This document shows, in pieces, positions 15,743 through 22,989 of a stretch of DNA of 41,820 nt. The notes under the pieces are model-generated. The model made no database searches. It saw only the letters and a list, made by a program, of their open reading frames with translations, and was not told the DNA's origin. How positions within the stretch are numbered: the stretch's first letter is position 1; each line of letters opens with the position of its first letter. Made by a program: the position numbers and the translations under genes. The DNA comes from Candidatus Caldatribacterium sp. GTDB taxonomy: Bacteria; Atribacterota; Atribacteria; Atribacterales; Caldatribacteriaceae. The stretch covers positions 1-41,820 of the forward strand of contig JANXBI010000066.1 in assembly GCA_025060675.1 (NCBI GenBank). The letters run 5' to 3'.

Positions 15743-17245
15743 TCAGAAAGCAATAATCACCCGCTGGAGACGCACGCTCCGCCCTCCAGAAGGAGCTAAG
15801 CGAAGGACGTTTGTTCCCGCTACAAAGTCCCGAGATGCGACGATTATACGCTGCTCAGCACTTGGCGAAAGGAGGTCTGGTGTAGCCGGAACAGTTCCGA
15901 GGTTATTCCCGTTGAGGCGCACCTCGAGGCTGCCATCTCCCTGAACCCAGAGATATATGACCGCTTCCTCAGGAATTGCTCCTGGAGCAAAGCGAAACTC
16001 AACGCTTTCCCCCCGACGCAGCTCAAGGAGCGTAACACCATTGATTGAGAAATCCATAACCATACGTCCCTTGTAGCTCAGTCGATCCCCATTGTGCTTC
16101 GGAGTACCACTTGAGAAATCGAAGAAGAAAAGCGTTTCAGAAAAGGCGGGACGCGCGTACTCAACAGTCAAGGTCACAAAAGCCTCTGAGGGCGAGTACT
16201 GTGCGCTTCCGGGGAATCGGGCCACAAGGTCAACGTCGGTCGTTTCCCGAACCCGCGGAGCGGTATAGAACACCGAGGCCTTCCCCGAGGTGTCAGTCAC
16301 GCTTGAGGTGGCACTCAGTGTGCCTTGAGGAGCTTCCCATTCAATGGTTCGCCCCGAAAGAGGATTCCCATCTCGATCTTGGAGACGAGCAACAACCCGC
16401 ACCCGTTCGCCAGGAGCAAGGATTGTCTTTGCTGATTCAAGGCTCAAATACGTCTCAACAATACGCCGCCCAACCTCAACACGCGCGTGTGCCGAAGAGG
16501 GAGACAACCGGACATCCCCTGCAAAGCGCACTTCTATCGTTACATTCCCCGAAAACGATGGAGCATAGAAAGTGTTCCGGGAGGTCCCATCAGGGCCAGT
16601 GAAGGTCCGAAGGCTTGCCAGAGAACCGTCACTTACCGACCAACGCAATTCCCGACCCTCAAGTGGCCGACCGTCTGAGGTAGTCAACGTAGCGGTGAAC
16701 ACAAGAGCACTTGAGGGACCAATCTGCACATCTTGCGGTTCGATGGTAAGTAGCGTCCCCTCCATCCGAGCGGCAACTTGGAAATGGGTCCGGTCAGTAG
16801 CGTATTGACCGCGGAAAATGCGACTTGCCTGGTGTGGCGCCTGAATGAAACGCTCAAGGTCCTCATCGGATACAGGAGCGGGAGTCAAAAGAACAACAAG
16901 ACGTTCTGTACCTCCAGGACCAGAAACGGTACCAGTGTATGTCTCGCTGATTCCCGAGCGGACAAAACGGTTTCGCACAAGAACCCGCACATCCCCATTG
17001 GGAAGGTAATCAATGAGATTCACGTATCCATCACGGGTAGTCCGGTACCGAATGGTTATCGGATCACCAATGGTGTATGTCGCTCCTTCTCCCCGGTCGA
17101 CGGAGACCGAAACGTCCACAGAACGAGGGATGGAGATGTAAATCTGGGGATGGAGCGTGAAGCGAAGGAGGACTTCTGCGTGGGCAAGACCTGCACTCCC
17201 CACACAGAGGAGCACAAAAAACAACACAAAACCCCTCCGAAGCAT
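15743..17245 (-). CDS. Secreted DUF4384 and Ig-like repeat protein
   Basis: The 500-residue protein has a signal peptide (cleavage near AHA-EV). Residues about 45-125 match DUF4384 (YTIGDPITIRYRTTRDGYVN, DYLPNGDVRVLV), a domain common in surface and stress proteins of thermophiles. Two bacterial Ig-like (invasin/Big_1 type) repeats follow (about 175-265 and 270-370; each ends in a GTSRNTFYAP or GKASVFYTAP turn), then a C-terminal beta domain. It is likely exposed in the periplasm or on the surface. Start 17245 is set by AGGAGGAG just upstream; the open frame reaches 17275 without support. An extended -10 overlaps the btuD stop 29 bp upstream, so it may also have its own promoter. Confidence 0.83.
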   Translation of the reverse strand: MLRRGFVLFFVLLCVGSAGLAHAEVLLRFTLHPQIYISIPRSVDVSVSVDRGEGATYTIGDPITIRYRTTRDGYVNLIDYLPNGDVRVLVRNRFVRSGISETYTGTVSGPGGTERLVVLLTPAPVSDEDLERFIQAPHQASRIFRGQYATDRTHFQVAARMEGTLLTIEPQDVQIGPSSALVFTATLTTSDGRPLEGRELRWSVSDGSLASLRTFTGPDGTSRNTFYAPSFSGNVTIEVRFAGDVRLSPSSAHARVEVGRRIVETYLSLESAKTILAPGERVRVVARLQDRDGNPLSGRTIEWEAPQGTLSATSSVTDTSGKASVFYTAPRVRETTDVDLVARFPGSAQYSPSEAFVTLTVEYARPAFSETLFFFDFSSGTPKHNGDRLSYKGRMVMDFSINGVTLLELRRGESVEFRFAPGAIPEEAVIYLWVQGDGSLEVRLNGNNLGTVPATPDLLSPSAEQRIIVASRDFVAGTNVLRLAPSGGRSVRLQRVIIAF

Positions 17246-17273
17246 TCTTGTCTCCTCCTTTACCTTTTGTAGC

Positions 17274-17282
17274 ATTATACCA
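17274..17282 (-). promoter_or_regulatory. Extended -10 overlapping the btuD stop codon
   Basis: Minus-strand TGGTATAAT; the TAA within it is the btuD stop. The predicted start would give a leader of about 20 nt that includes the AGGAGGAG site of the DUF4384 gene. No -35 is evident. Confidence 0.5.
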
Positions 17283-18519
17283 TATGGCGAAGAAGTGCTT
17301 TTGGGTGGTCGACGACCGTTCCTCCTCCCTCAAGGAGAGCGCGGAGTTTCCCCCGCGCTTCTCCCCCAGTGTAATCTCGATCTTCCTTGAGAGCCTCGGC
17401 AAAGATGAGAACCCGTTTCCCTCCCCTTTGGAGAGCAAGGACAAGGTCAAGATTCCGGACATTCCCCCACCCCCAGAACGTCGGGGCAACAACCACATAC
17501 TCTGCCTCTTGGGCCAGGACAAAAGCTTCTTGAAGCGCTTCTTCACTCAAGGGAGAAAAGGGTTTCTCTAAAACAACACGAAACCCAAGACGATTGGCTA
17601 CCTCCTCGTCAGTATCGAACTGGTTCACCACCCCCACGCTCACCGAAAAACCTGCCTCATAAAGAAGACGCATGATAGGAGCTCCGCTCCCTCCTCCACA
17701 GACAAGATGAACCCGTCCTCGTCGGCCCCGCACTTGAGGCCCCCGAAGAGGCACAAAAAGGGGGCGAGGCATAAAAGGATGCGCTACCTCCACAAAGGGT
17801 ACCCCAAAGAGTTCCTCAAGAGACCCCTCGGAGAGTACCTCGTCAACCGTCCCAAATCGCAGGAGATACCCATTCTTCAAGAGGAGCACCTTCCCACAGA
17901 ACTGAGCAACACAGTTCACATCGTGGAAGACGGAAACAACCGTAATCCCCATATGGGTGAGATTTCTGAGAATCTCAAGGATTCCAAGTTCATGAGCTAC
18001 ATCAAGATGGCTTGTCGGTTCGTCAAGGAGCAAAAGCTCAGGCTTCTGGGCCAGAGCCCGAGCAATAAGCACCCTCTGTCTCTCCCCACCCGAAAGTTCT
18101 CCAAAGGGCTCATCCGCAAAAGGCAGAGTCGCAGTCATCTCCATAGCCCAAAGTACTGCCTCTTCGTCCTCTCTCGTTTCCCGGCGAAAACGGGGAAGGT
18201 ATGGAATGCGCCCCATCATGACAACGTCAAAACAGGACAACGTAATACCACCCGGCACTTCCTGGAAAACCACTGCCACCTTCTGAGCCAGAGCATTCCT
18301 GGAGAAGGTCCGAATGTCCTTTCCCTCAAGGCAAATTTTCCCCTTCTGCGGCAGGAGAAGGCGAGCCATAAGGTGGAGAAGGGTTGTCTTCCCCGAACCA
18401 TTCGGGCCAAGAACTCCCACAAAATCTCCCCGTTCCAAGGTAAAAGAGACGTCGCTCACAACCTCTTCCCCATTGCGATAAGCAAAGGAAACCTCAAGGA
18501 CCTCAAGGTACGGTCTCAT
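17275..18519 (-). CDS. btuD: Cobalamin ABC transporter ATPase with extra C-terminal domain
   Basis: The 414-residue protein has a complete ABC ATPase in its first 250 residues: Walker A GPNGSGKTT (38-46), signature LSGGERQR (142-149), Walker B LLLLDEPTS (162-170) and the switch histidine in VFHD. The FepC/BtuD type fits the neighbouring FecCD permease and the B12 riboswitch. Residues 250-414 are an added alpha/beta domain with a Rossmann-like glycine turn (VHLVCGGGSGAP) and strands AEYVVVAPTF and KRVLIFAEAL; its function is not known to me. The ATG at 18519 overlaps the permease stop by 4 bp. The open frame continues upstream to 18768 but only as a shadow of the permease gene. Confidence 0.88.
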   Translation of the reverse strand: MRPYLEVLEVSFAYRNGEEVVSDVSFTLERGDFVGVLGPNGSGKTTLLHLMARLLLPQKGKICLEGKDIRTFSRNALAQKVAVVFQEVPGGITLSCFDVVMMGRIPYLPRFRRETREDEEAVLWAMEMTATLPFADEPFGELSGGERQRVLIARALAQKPELLLLDEPTSHLDVAHELGILEILRNLTHMGITVVSVFHDVNCVAQFCGKVLLLKNGYLLRFGTVDEVLSEGSLEELFGVPFVEVAHPFMPRPLFVPLRGPQVRGRRGRVHLVCGGGSGAPIMRLLYEAGFSVSVGVVNQFDTDEEVANRLGFRVVLEKPFSPLSEEALQEAFVLAQEAEYVVVAPTFWGWGNVRNLDLVLALQRGGKRVLIFAEALKEDRDYTGGEARGKLRALLEGGGTVVDHPKALLRHMV

Positions 18520-19517
18520 AACCCCTTCTTCCTCTGATGGAGGAGGTACAAGAAAAACGGGACGCCAAAAAGGCCTGTGACCACACCAACGGGAAGCTCT
18601 GAAGGGTACACAACGCTTCGAGCAAGGACATCGGCAAAAAGGAGAACTCCCCCTCCAGCGCAGAGGGAAAGGGGGAGCATCTCCCGATAGTCCTGAAACC
18701 CAAGAAGACGCAAAATGTGGGGCACCACAAGACCGACAAAGCCAATGACTCCACTGACCGCTACGCAACTTGCAGTCAACAAGGCTACGAGAAAAAGCAG
18801 CAAGCGCTTCACTCGTTCTACGTCAATTCCAAGACTCTCGGCAACTTTCTCCCCGAGGAGGAAAGCGTTGAGTTCCCGTCCAAAGGAGAGGAGCACTGGC
18901 ACACTCACCCCAAAAAAGGGGAGCACCATCCACACATTCCCCCAGCTCCGTCCCCAGAATCCTCCCATTGTCCAGAAAACCACCTGATGGAGATTCTCAC
19001 GGGAGAGGAAAATGCCAAGAGAAATAAGGGCGGAAAAGAAAAAGCCCACTGCAAGACCAGAAAGGAGCAAAACCTCAAGAGGCATCCTTCTTCCCACTTG
19101 AGCAAGGCGAAACACAAGTAGCACAGTCCCCAAAGCACTCCAGAAGGCGCACAGAGGCACGGTGAAAAGGCCAAAGTATACCCCCGAGAGTATTGCCACC
19201 ACTGCACCAAAAGCAGCCCCAGAACTTACCCCGAGAACGTATGGATCCACGAGGGGATTCCGAAAGACCCCCTGGAGGACAGCCCCCGAAAGGGCAAGCC
19301 CCCCACCTACAAGGAAAGCAAGTACAATCCTGGGAAGGCGAATGGTCAAGAGGATGATACGCTCATTTGGGGAGAGAGAGAACGCTCGGAAAAGCGCTAA
19401 GGAATCCCAAAGGACGTATCGCCCCTGCCCTACACCTTGGGCAAGGAAGAACCCAATCCCACACGCACAGAGAAGGCCAAAAAGGAGAGCGCTCCTTACC
19501 CTCTTTGCATGTCTCAT
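18516..19517 (-). CDS. btuC: Cobalamin ABC transporter permease (FecCD/BtuC family)
   Basis: The 333-residue membrane protein has the FecCD layout: RLPRIVLAFLVGGGLALSGAVLQ (the hallmark of the family, residues about 59-83), NPLVDPYVLGVSSGAAFGA, a middle block ending SFGRELNAFLLGEKVAESLGID, and GFVGLVVPHILRLLGF near residue 260. About ten membrane helices are expected. It imports cobalamin handed over by BtuF. The ATG at 19517 has GAGGGAG 13 nt upstream and a perfect TATAAT 7 nt upstream. It is separated from btuF by 255 bp that hold a small gene on the other strand, so it may need its own promoter. Confidence 0.9.
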   Translation of the reverse strand: MRHAKRVRSALLFGLLCACGIGFFLAQGVGQGRYVLWDSLALFRAFSLSPNERIILLTIRLPRIVLAFLVGGGLALSGAVLQGVFRNPLVDPYVLGVSSGAAFGAVVAILSGVYFGLFTVPLCAFWSALGTVLLVFRLAQVGRRMPLEVLLLSGLAVGFFFSALISLGIFLSRENLHQVVFWTMGGFWGRSWGNVWMVLPFFGVSVPVLLSFGRELNAFLLGEKVAESLGIDVERVKRLLLFLVALLTASCVAVSGVIGFVGLVVPHILRLLGFQDYREMLPLSLCAGGGVLLFADVLARSVVYPSELPVGVVTGLFGVPFFLYLLHQRKKGL

Positions 19518-19524
19518 ACGTAGG

Positions 19525-19530
19525 ATTATA
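19525..19530 (-). promoter_or_regulatory. -10 element 7 nt before the btuC start
   Basis: Perfect minus-strand TATAAT; transcription would begin at or next to the btuC ATG (19517). A TACGTT at 17-bp spacing is a poor -35. The element may instead be a coincidence if btuC is read through from btuF. Confidence 0.45.
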
Positions 19531-19555
19531 CTCCCTCACAAAGGAGGAACGTACT

Positions 19556-19834
19556 ATGGAGCCAAAGACCTTTGTCTTCAAAAACGAAGATATCCAGAGC
19601 ATCATCGTGGAAATTCCTGAAGGGCACCGGCACATTCGAACCACCATCGTCCTCGCGGATGGAACTTCCTTCACTTTCCAGGAAGCAACCATCGCCAATC
19701 TCGTCCGAGCATACCTTACGGTGCTCACCCACCCTATCAAAGAACGCGTGGTGTTAACGGGACGATGCCTCTCTACTCGGAAGGAGGGGTATGCATCGTG
19801 GCAGCTTCTTGAGGAAAAAGCTCAGGATGAATGA
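19556..19834 (+). CDS. Small unknown protein inside the btu locus
   Basis: The 92-residue product starts at an ATG with AAGGAGG 8 nt upstream, a strong site, so it is probably real. It is soluble and mixed alpha/beta: residues 1-45 read as two beta strands (FKNEDIQSIIVEIPEG, RTTIVLADGTSFTFQEATI) followed by a helix (ANLVRAYLTVLTHP), and a last strand VVLTGRCLS. I do not recognise the family. It is opposite in direction to btuF and btuC, divergent from btuC by 38 bp and overlapping the end of btuF by 62 bp, so transcription of btuF runs antisense through it. Confidence 0.72.
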   Translation: MEPKTFVFKNEDIQSIIVEIPEGHRHIRTTIVLADGTSFTFQEATIANLVRAYLTVLTHPIKERVVLTGRCLSTRKEGYASWQLLEEKAQDE

Positions 19835-20756
19835 GGGAAGCAAACACGCGGAGTGCTTCCACAACCCTCGGCCCGGGCCGGGAAACGATATCGCTGTCCA
19901 CCACGAAAACTTTCTTACGCTGTACCGCCTTCAGGGTCCGTAGCCGCGGATCGGAGAGCACGAACTGATATGGGGAGTTTTCCTCTCCATGACTACTCAC
20001 TACAGTGATGATATCAGGGTTTCGCCGGACGAGCTCTTCCAGGTCGAAAGTCACGTACCCTTCAAGGTCCCCAGCCACATTACGTCCTCCCGCCAAGGTA
20101 ATGAACTCATGGATGAACGTGTTCTTTCCCGCCGTCCAGAGCGGATCGTGCCAGATTACGTGGAAAACGAGGGGACGAGCATCTTCGGGAATACCTGCCA
20201 CCTTCGTCGAAATATCCCGGATTGTCCTCTCCAGAGAGGCAACAAGCTTTTCCCCTTCGTTCTCCTTCCCAAGGAGAAGAGCTACTTTCCGTATCCCCTC
20301 AAGAACCTCGGATAGCGACTTTGCGTCAAGCACCACCACCGGATACCCAAGTCCGGCGAGTCGATCGATGGTCTCTTTTGGGGTCAGTGACCCAGCAAGG
20401 ACAAGGTCTGGGGCAAGACGGACCACAGCTTCCAGGTCAACCTCAGTAAGGCTTCCTACCTTCTCCTTATCCTTCGCTTCTTTGGGGTAATCACAATACG
20501 TCGTCACCCCAACGAGCTTCTCCCCTGCCTCAAGAGCGAAGACAATCTCAGTGTTTGCGGGAGTAAGGGAAACGACACGACTTGCCGGAACAGCAAGGCG
20601 TACAACTCGTCCCGCATCATCCACCACTTCGAGCCCGAGAGCAGAAAAAACAAAGAAAAGACAAAAACCCAAAACGGCAAGAGTAACTCTCCACTTTTGC
20701 CTTACGATTCCCCTTCCCACATTGCGAAAGAAGACCATCCCACTGGTCCAAGACAC
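19773..20756 (-). CDS. btuF: Cobalamin ABC transporter substrate-binding protein
   Basis: The 327-residue protein is a class III periplasmic binding protein of the BtuF/FhuD type: a signal sequence or anchor (about residues 20-40), RVVSLTPANTEIVFALEAGEKLVGVT, EVDLEAVVRLAPDLVLA, the long linking helix TIDRLAGLGYPVVVLDAKSL, and GGRNVAGDLEGYVTFDLEELV. The preceding cobalamin riboswitch makes B12 or a precursor the likely ligand. The start is GTG 20756, with AGGGGAGG 7 nt upstream; the open frame extends to 20789 and an internal ATG at 20738 lacks a site. No lipobox is visible, so it is anchored by its signal helix or freely periplasmic. Confidence 0.87.
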   Translation of the reverse strand: MSWTSGMVFFRNVGRGIVRQKWRVTLAVLGFCLFFVFSALGLEVVDDAGRVVRLAVPASRVVSLTPANTEIVFALEAGEKLVGVTTYCDYPKEAKDKEKVGSLTEVDLEAVVRLAPDLVLAGSLTPKETIDRLAGLGYPVVVLDAKSLSEVLEGIRKVALLLGKENEGEKLVASLERTIRDISTKVAGIPEDARPLVFHVIWHDPLWTAGKNTFIHEFITLAGGRNVAGDLEGYVTFDLEELVRRNPDIITVVSSHGEENSPYQFVLSDPRLRTLKAVQRKKVFVVDSDIVSRPGPRVVEALRVFASLIHPELFPQEAATMHTPPSE

Positions 20757-20799
20757 TCTTTCACCTCCCCTCCAAAACGGTTGGAACACGCCTCAAGAG

Positions 20800-20943
20800 G
20801 TCTTCTTATCCAGGTCATTAGGAGAAACGCCCTCCAAGGTCCCCTTTAAAAGGTCTTCTGTTCGCTTCCTGGCTACAGTGGCGGGACCGTACCGAATGCT
20901 CACCAGCTTCTTCTAAGGATTGTGTCCACCTGAAACAAACCAC
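20800..20943 (-). ncRNA. Cobalamin riboswitch (AdoCbl-type leader)
   Basis: Read on the minus strand the leader shows the conserved B12 core in order: AGAAGCTGGTGAGCATTC, then ACGGTCCCGCCACTGT with the B12 box GCCACTG (plus-strand 20876-20882), then AGCCAGGAAGCGA. It lies between a promoter at 20948-20958 and the GTG of btuF. The 3' boundary is uncertain; I see CCTTTTAAAGG and a CCTCTTGAGG element near the ribosome site, which would suit translational control. No clear intrinsic terminator is present. Confidence 0.88.
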
Positions 20944-20947
20944 CGTT

Positions 20948-20958
20948 AGTATACCACA
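20948..20958 (-). promoter_or_regulatory. Extended -10 promoter of the btuF riboswitch transcript
   Basis: Minus-strand TGTGGTATACT, identical in all 11 bases to the feo promoter. The start of transcription would be a few bases before the riboswitch core. Confidence 0.65.
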
Positions 20959-21048
20959 CCTTTACAGGGCAACGAGCACCCACCGAAGGAAAGAACAACC
21001 ACCTGGACCACATACTGAAACACCGACGCCGGTCCCAAAGCCTTCAAA

Positions 21049-21059
21049 TGTGGTATAAT
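21049..21059 (+). promoter_or_regulatory. Extended -10 promoter of tRNA-Val
   Basis: TGTGGTATAAT lies 9 nt before the mature tRNA 5' end, leaving a 5' leader of only a few nucleotides. Confidence 0.65.
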
Positions 21060-21068
21060 GGGTGTGGT

Positions 21069-21143
21069 GGGCGAATAGCTCAGGGGGAGAGCACTTGCCT
21101 TACAAGCAAGGGGTCAGAGGTTCGAATCCTCTTTCGCCCACCA
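21069..21143 (+). tRNA. tRNA-Val (anticodon UAC)
   Basis: A full cloverleaf is visible: acceptor GGGCGAA pairs with TTCGCCC, the D-arm is AGCTCAGGGGGAGAGC-like, the anticodon stem CTTGC/GCAAG encloses the loop CTTACAA (anticodon TAC), and the T-arm is AGAGGTTCGAATCCTCT. The discriminator is A and CCA is encoded. No terminator is visible immediately downstream. Confidence 0.95.
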
Positions 21144-21579
21144 ATTTACCCGTCTTGCGACTCCTGTAGTTAAGGGAGGAAGCTCGGTATTCCCTCTCCC
21201 CGCTTAGAGTATGCGATTGAGAGCTTCTTCCATCCAAAAGGTTCGTTACAAAGAGTGTTCTCCTTCCCCACATCTTACGCCACCGCAAGCAAAAGACCTC
21301 TGGTGCGACAGCAAAGAGGAACGCATGTTCTACAAGGAGAGGGCACCAGAGATTTTGAAAGCACGTACTACTGGTACGTTGCACTCTACGCTGAGGTGGC
21401 GAGTATCCTGTCTTCGGCAACGAAGATAGGGGTTCCATCGGTCAACACGCGGATTTTGCTATTTTTCCATCCTGAAAAGGGTAGCTAGTGGTGGAAATCG
21501 ATGGCGCTTCGTCCAATCCCTACAAAGACGAAGCGCTAAAAGCACAGGGATAACAGTCCTCCCCATTCCCCCCAGGAAA
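21144..21579. other. Gene-free stretch after tRNA-Val
   Basis: About 430 bp with no supported gene. It contains a perfect 10-bp inverted repeat GCGCTTCGTC/GACGAAGCGC (21504-21513 with 21527-21536, 13-nt loop). Short open pieces in the plus frames (for example 21255-21488) look protein-like in part but are interrupted and not recognisable; they may be the front of the decayed helicase gene or another remnant. Confidence 0.45.
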
Positions 21580-21990
21580 TATGCTTGCAGAGTTTACCCC
21601 GCATGAATGGCACCCCACAGAAGATTTTAGGTGTGTCTTCTGGCGTATACGAGGGCTTTTGGCACGGGCATTGACAAGCCCAACATTCGTTACACCGTTC
21701 ATCTCGGTGTGCCACTATCGATTGAGGCGTTTTACTAAGAAGTGGGGCATGCGGGAAGGGACCGTAACCCTACCCATCGCGTCATCGTCGTTTCCGTCAA
21801 CAACACGTGAAGGACAGAGCACCTTCCAGAAAGAGTACCACCCACAGGTTAAGGGGGTAGAAGACTATGGATGGGGGGAACTCTTTCGAAGCCCGAGTCG
21901 TCCTCAATCACTACATTAAGAGCACAGAACAAGTTGCAGCAAGAACACTGCGGGAGCCTGTGAGGACCACCGAAGCCTTGCTATAGGTAC
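21580..21990 (+). pseudogene. RecQ-like helicase remnant, frame-disrupted
   Basis: Reading the frame of 21661 gives AFGTGIDKPNIRYTVHLGVP, then LSIEAFY, a TAA stop (21736-21738), then EVGHAGRDRNPTHRVIVVS and a TGA stop (21808-21810). This is the helicase motif V-VI region of RecQ (consensus AFGMGIDKP ... YYQEVGRAGRDG), with Q changed to a stop and the motif VI arginine of GRAGRD changed to H. A later piece in another frame (21867-21986: GNSFEARVVLNHYIKSTEQ) resembles the helical segment that follows. The upstream motifs (Walker A, DEVH) are missing. The gene has lost its N-terminal half and at least two reading-frame continuities, and a terminator closes it. It lies next to a tRNA gene, a common site for island insertion. 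Confidence 0.75.
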
Positions 21991-22008
21991 AAAGGCTTCT
22001 TCTTTTCT
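21972..22008 (+). terminator. Rho-independent terminator behind the helicase remnant
   Basis: An 8-bp stem GAAGCCTT/AAGGCTTC (21972-21979 with 21992-21999) is followed by TTCTTTTCTC. It overlaps the last codons of the remnant, as if the original gene had ended here. Confidence 0.6.
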
Positions 22009-22085
22009 CGTTCTAGGTACGTGAGAGACTACTGGACTTTTGAGCCATTCCGATGTAACACCCCTCACAAGGGTATTGTGCCAAA

Positions 22086-22094
22086 TGGTATACT
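22086..22094 (+). promoter_or_regulatory. Extended -10 promoter of the nitroreductase gene
   Basis: TGGTATACT, 23 bp before the GTG start; start of transcription near 22101. Confidence 0.55.
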
Positions 22095-22117
22095 CAAGGC
22101 AGAAGGGGTGAAAGGGC

Positions 22118-22633
22118 GTGAAAAGCGTCCTTCAAGTCATAAAATCCCGAAGAAGCGTGAGAGCGTACGAAGAAAGGGAGATTCCTCGGGAAATCCTTGA
22201 AGACCTCATTGATTGTGGAAGGCTCGCCCCCTCCGGGTATAACAGGCAACCTTGGGTATTTGTGGTAGTCACTGAAAGGGAGAGACGGCATGCTCTTGCC
22301 GAACTCTGCCAGTGGGGGAGGTTTCTGAGGGAGGCAAAAGCGGCTATCCTCATCTTCTATGAAAAAGACGCCGAAACGGGCTTAGAGGATGCCTGTGCCG
22401 CAGCAGAGAACATCATTATTGCTGCCTGGGCTTATGGTCTGGGAACCTGTTGGATTAACTCCCATCGCAAGGCCCACTCCGAAGCGGTCAAACGCCTTGT
22501 CCACTGTCCAGAGAATCTCGAACTTGCCGTTATCCTCGCTGTTGGGTATCCCAAAGAAATCCCCCACGCACCCTGGAAGAAAAAGCTCGCTGAAGTCCTC
22601 CGTTGGGAGGACTGTTTGGGCAGCGGGGACTGA
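22118..22633 (+). CDS. Nitroreductase-family flavoprotein
   Basis: The 171-residue protein belongs to the FMN-dependent nitroreductase superfamily: SRRSVRAYEEREIPREILEDLI (FMN phosphate binding), LAPSGYNRQPWVFVVV, AAENIIIAAWAYGLGTCWIN and the C-terminal VGYPKE. At 171 residues it is one of the short members that dimerise around FMN and use NAD(P)H; the physiological substrate cannot be told. The start is GTG 22118 with AAGGGGTG about 8 nt upstream, and an extended -10 precedes it. It stands alone: the flanking regions are the helicase remnant and a 356-bp gap. Confidence 0.9.
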   Translation: MKSVLQVIKSRRSVRAYEEREIPREILEDLIDCGRLAPSGYNRQPWVFVVVTERERRHALAELCQWGRFLREAKAAILIFYEKDAETGLEDACAAAENIIIAAWAYGLGTCWINSHRKAHSEAVKRLVHCPENLELAVILAVGYPKEIPHAPWKKKLAEVLRWEDCLGSGD

Positions 22634-22989
22634 AACACGAAGAGGACACAACAAGAAGGACCGTTAAGGGTTTACAGCTTCTGTGCTCACCGCTTTTTGG
22701 AGGGTTCTGATACTCTATTCTTGATGGTACGCAAGCGAACCGACGGCCTCCCTCCCCAGGGTGTGCCTTTAAAACACATGGCAGCAAAAGAATCGGCCCT
22801 AAAGCACCGCTAAGGAAGTAGAGAACGACGTTCCGCCAAGCCGATGAAGGAAAAAGCAAAGGGCTTTTGCCAATCCCACGGAAAGGTCACGCCCAGCCAT
22901 CCTTAAGGGCAGTCAACCGTAAAAAAAGTTTAACACTACGTTACAAACATTTTCCTTGACCATCTTTTCACCTCTCTGGTATCAGAGAA
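22634..22989. other. Intergenic region before the ABC importer operon
   Basis: No gene is supported in these 356 bp. A TTGACC (22956-22961) with TATCAG 18 bp downstream is the best promoter guess, and a hairpin TCTCTG-GTAT-CAGAGA (22973-22988) sits directly before the first ATG. The stretch 22840-22940 is structured and purine-rich but does not match the TPP, c-di-GMP or other riboswitch cores I looked for. Confidence 0.4.

Noticed and set aside
21100..21438. A 112-codon minus-strand open frame whose C-terminus reads VGERGFEPLTPCL
   Set aside because: This is the well-known artefact of translating the antisense strand of a tRNA gene; the rest of the frame has no ribosome site or family match.
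22634..22989. Possible riboswitch before the ABC importer
   Set aside because: I looked for TPP, c-di-GMP, fluoride and THF core motifs and found none; only a short hairpin is clear.
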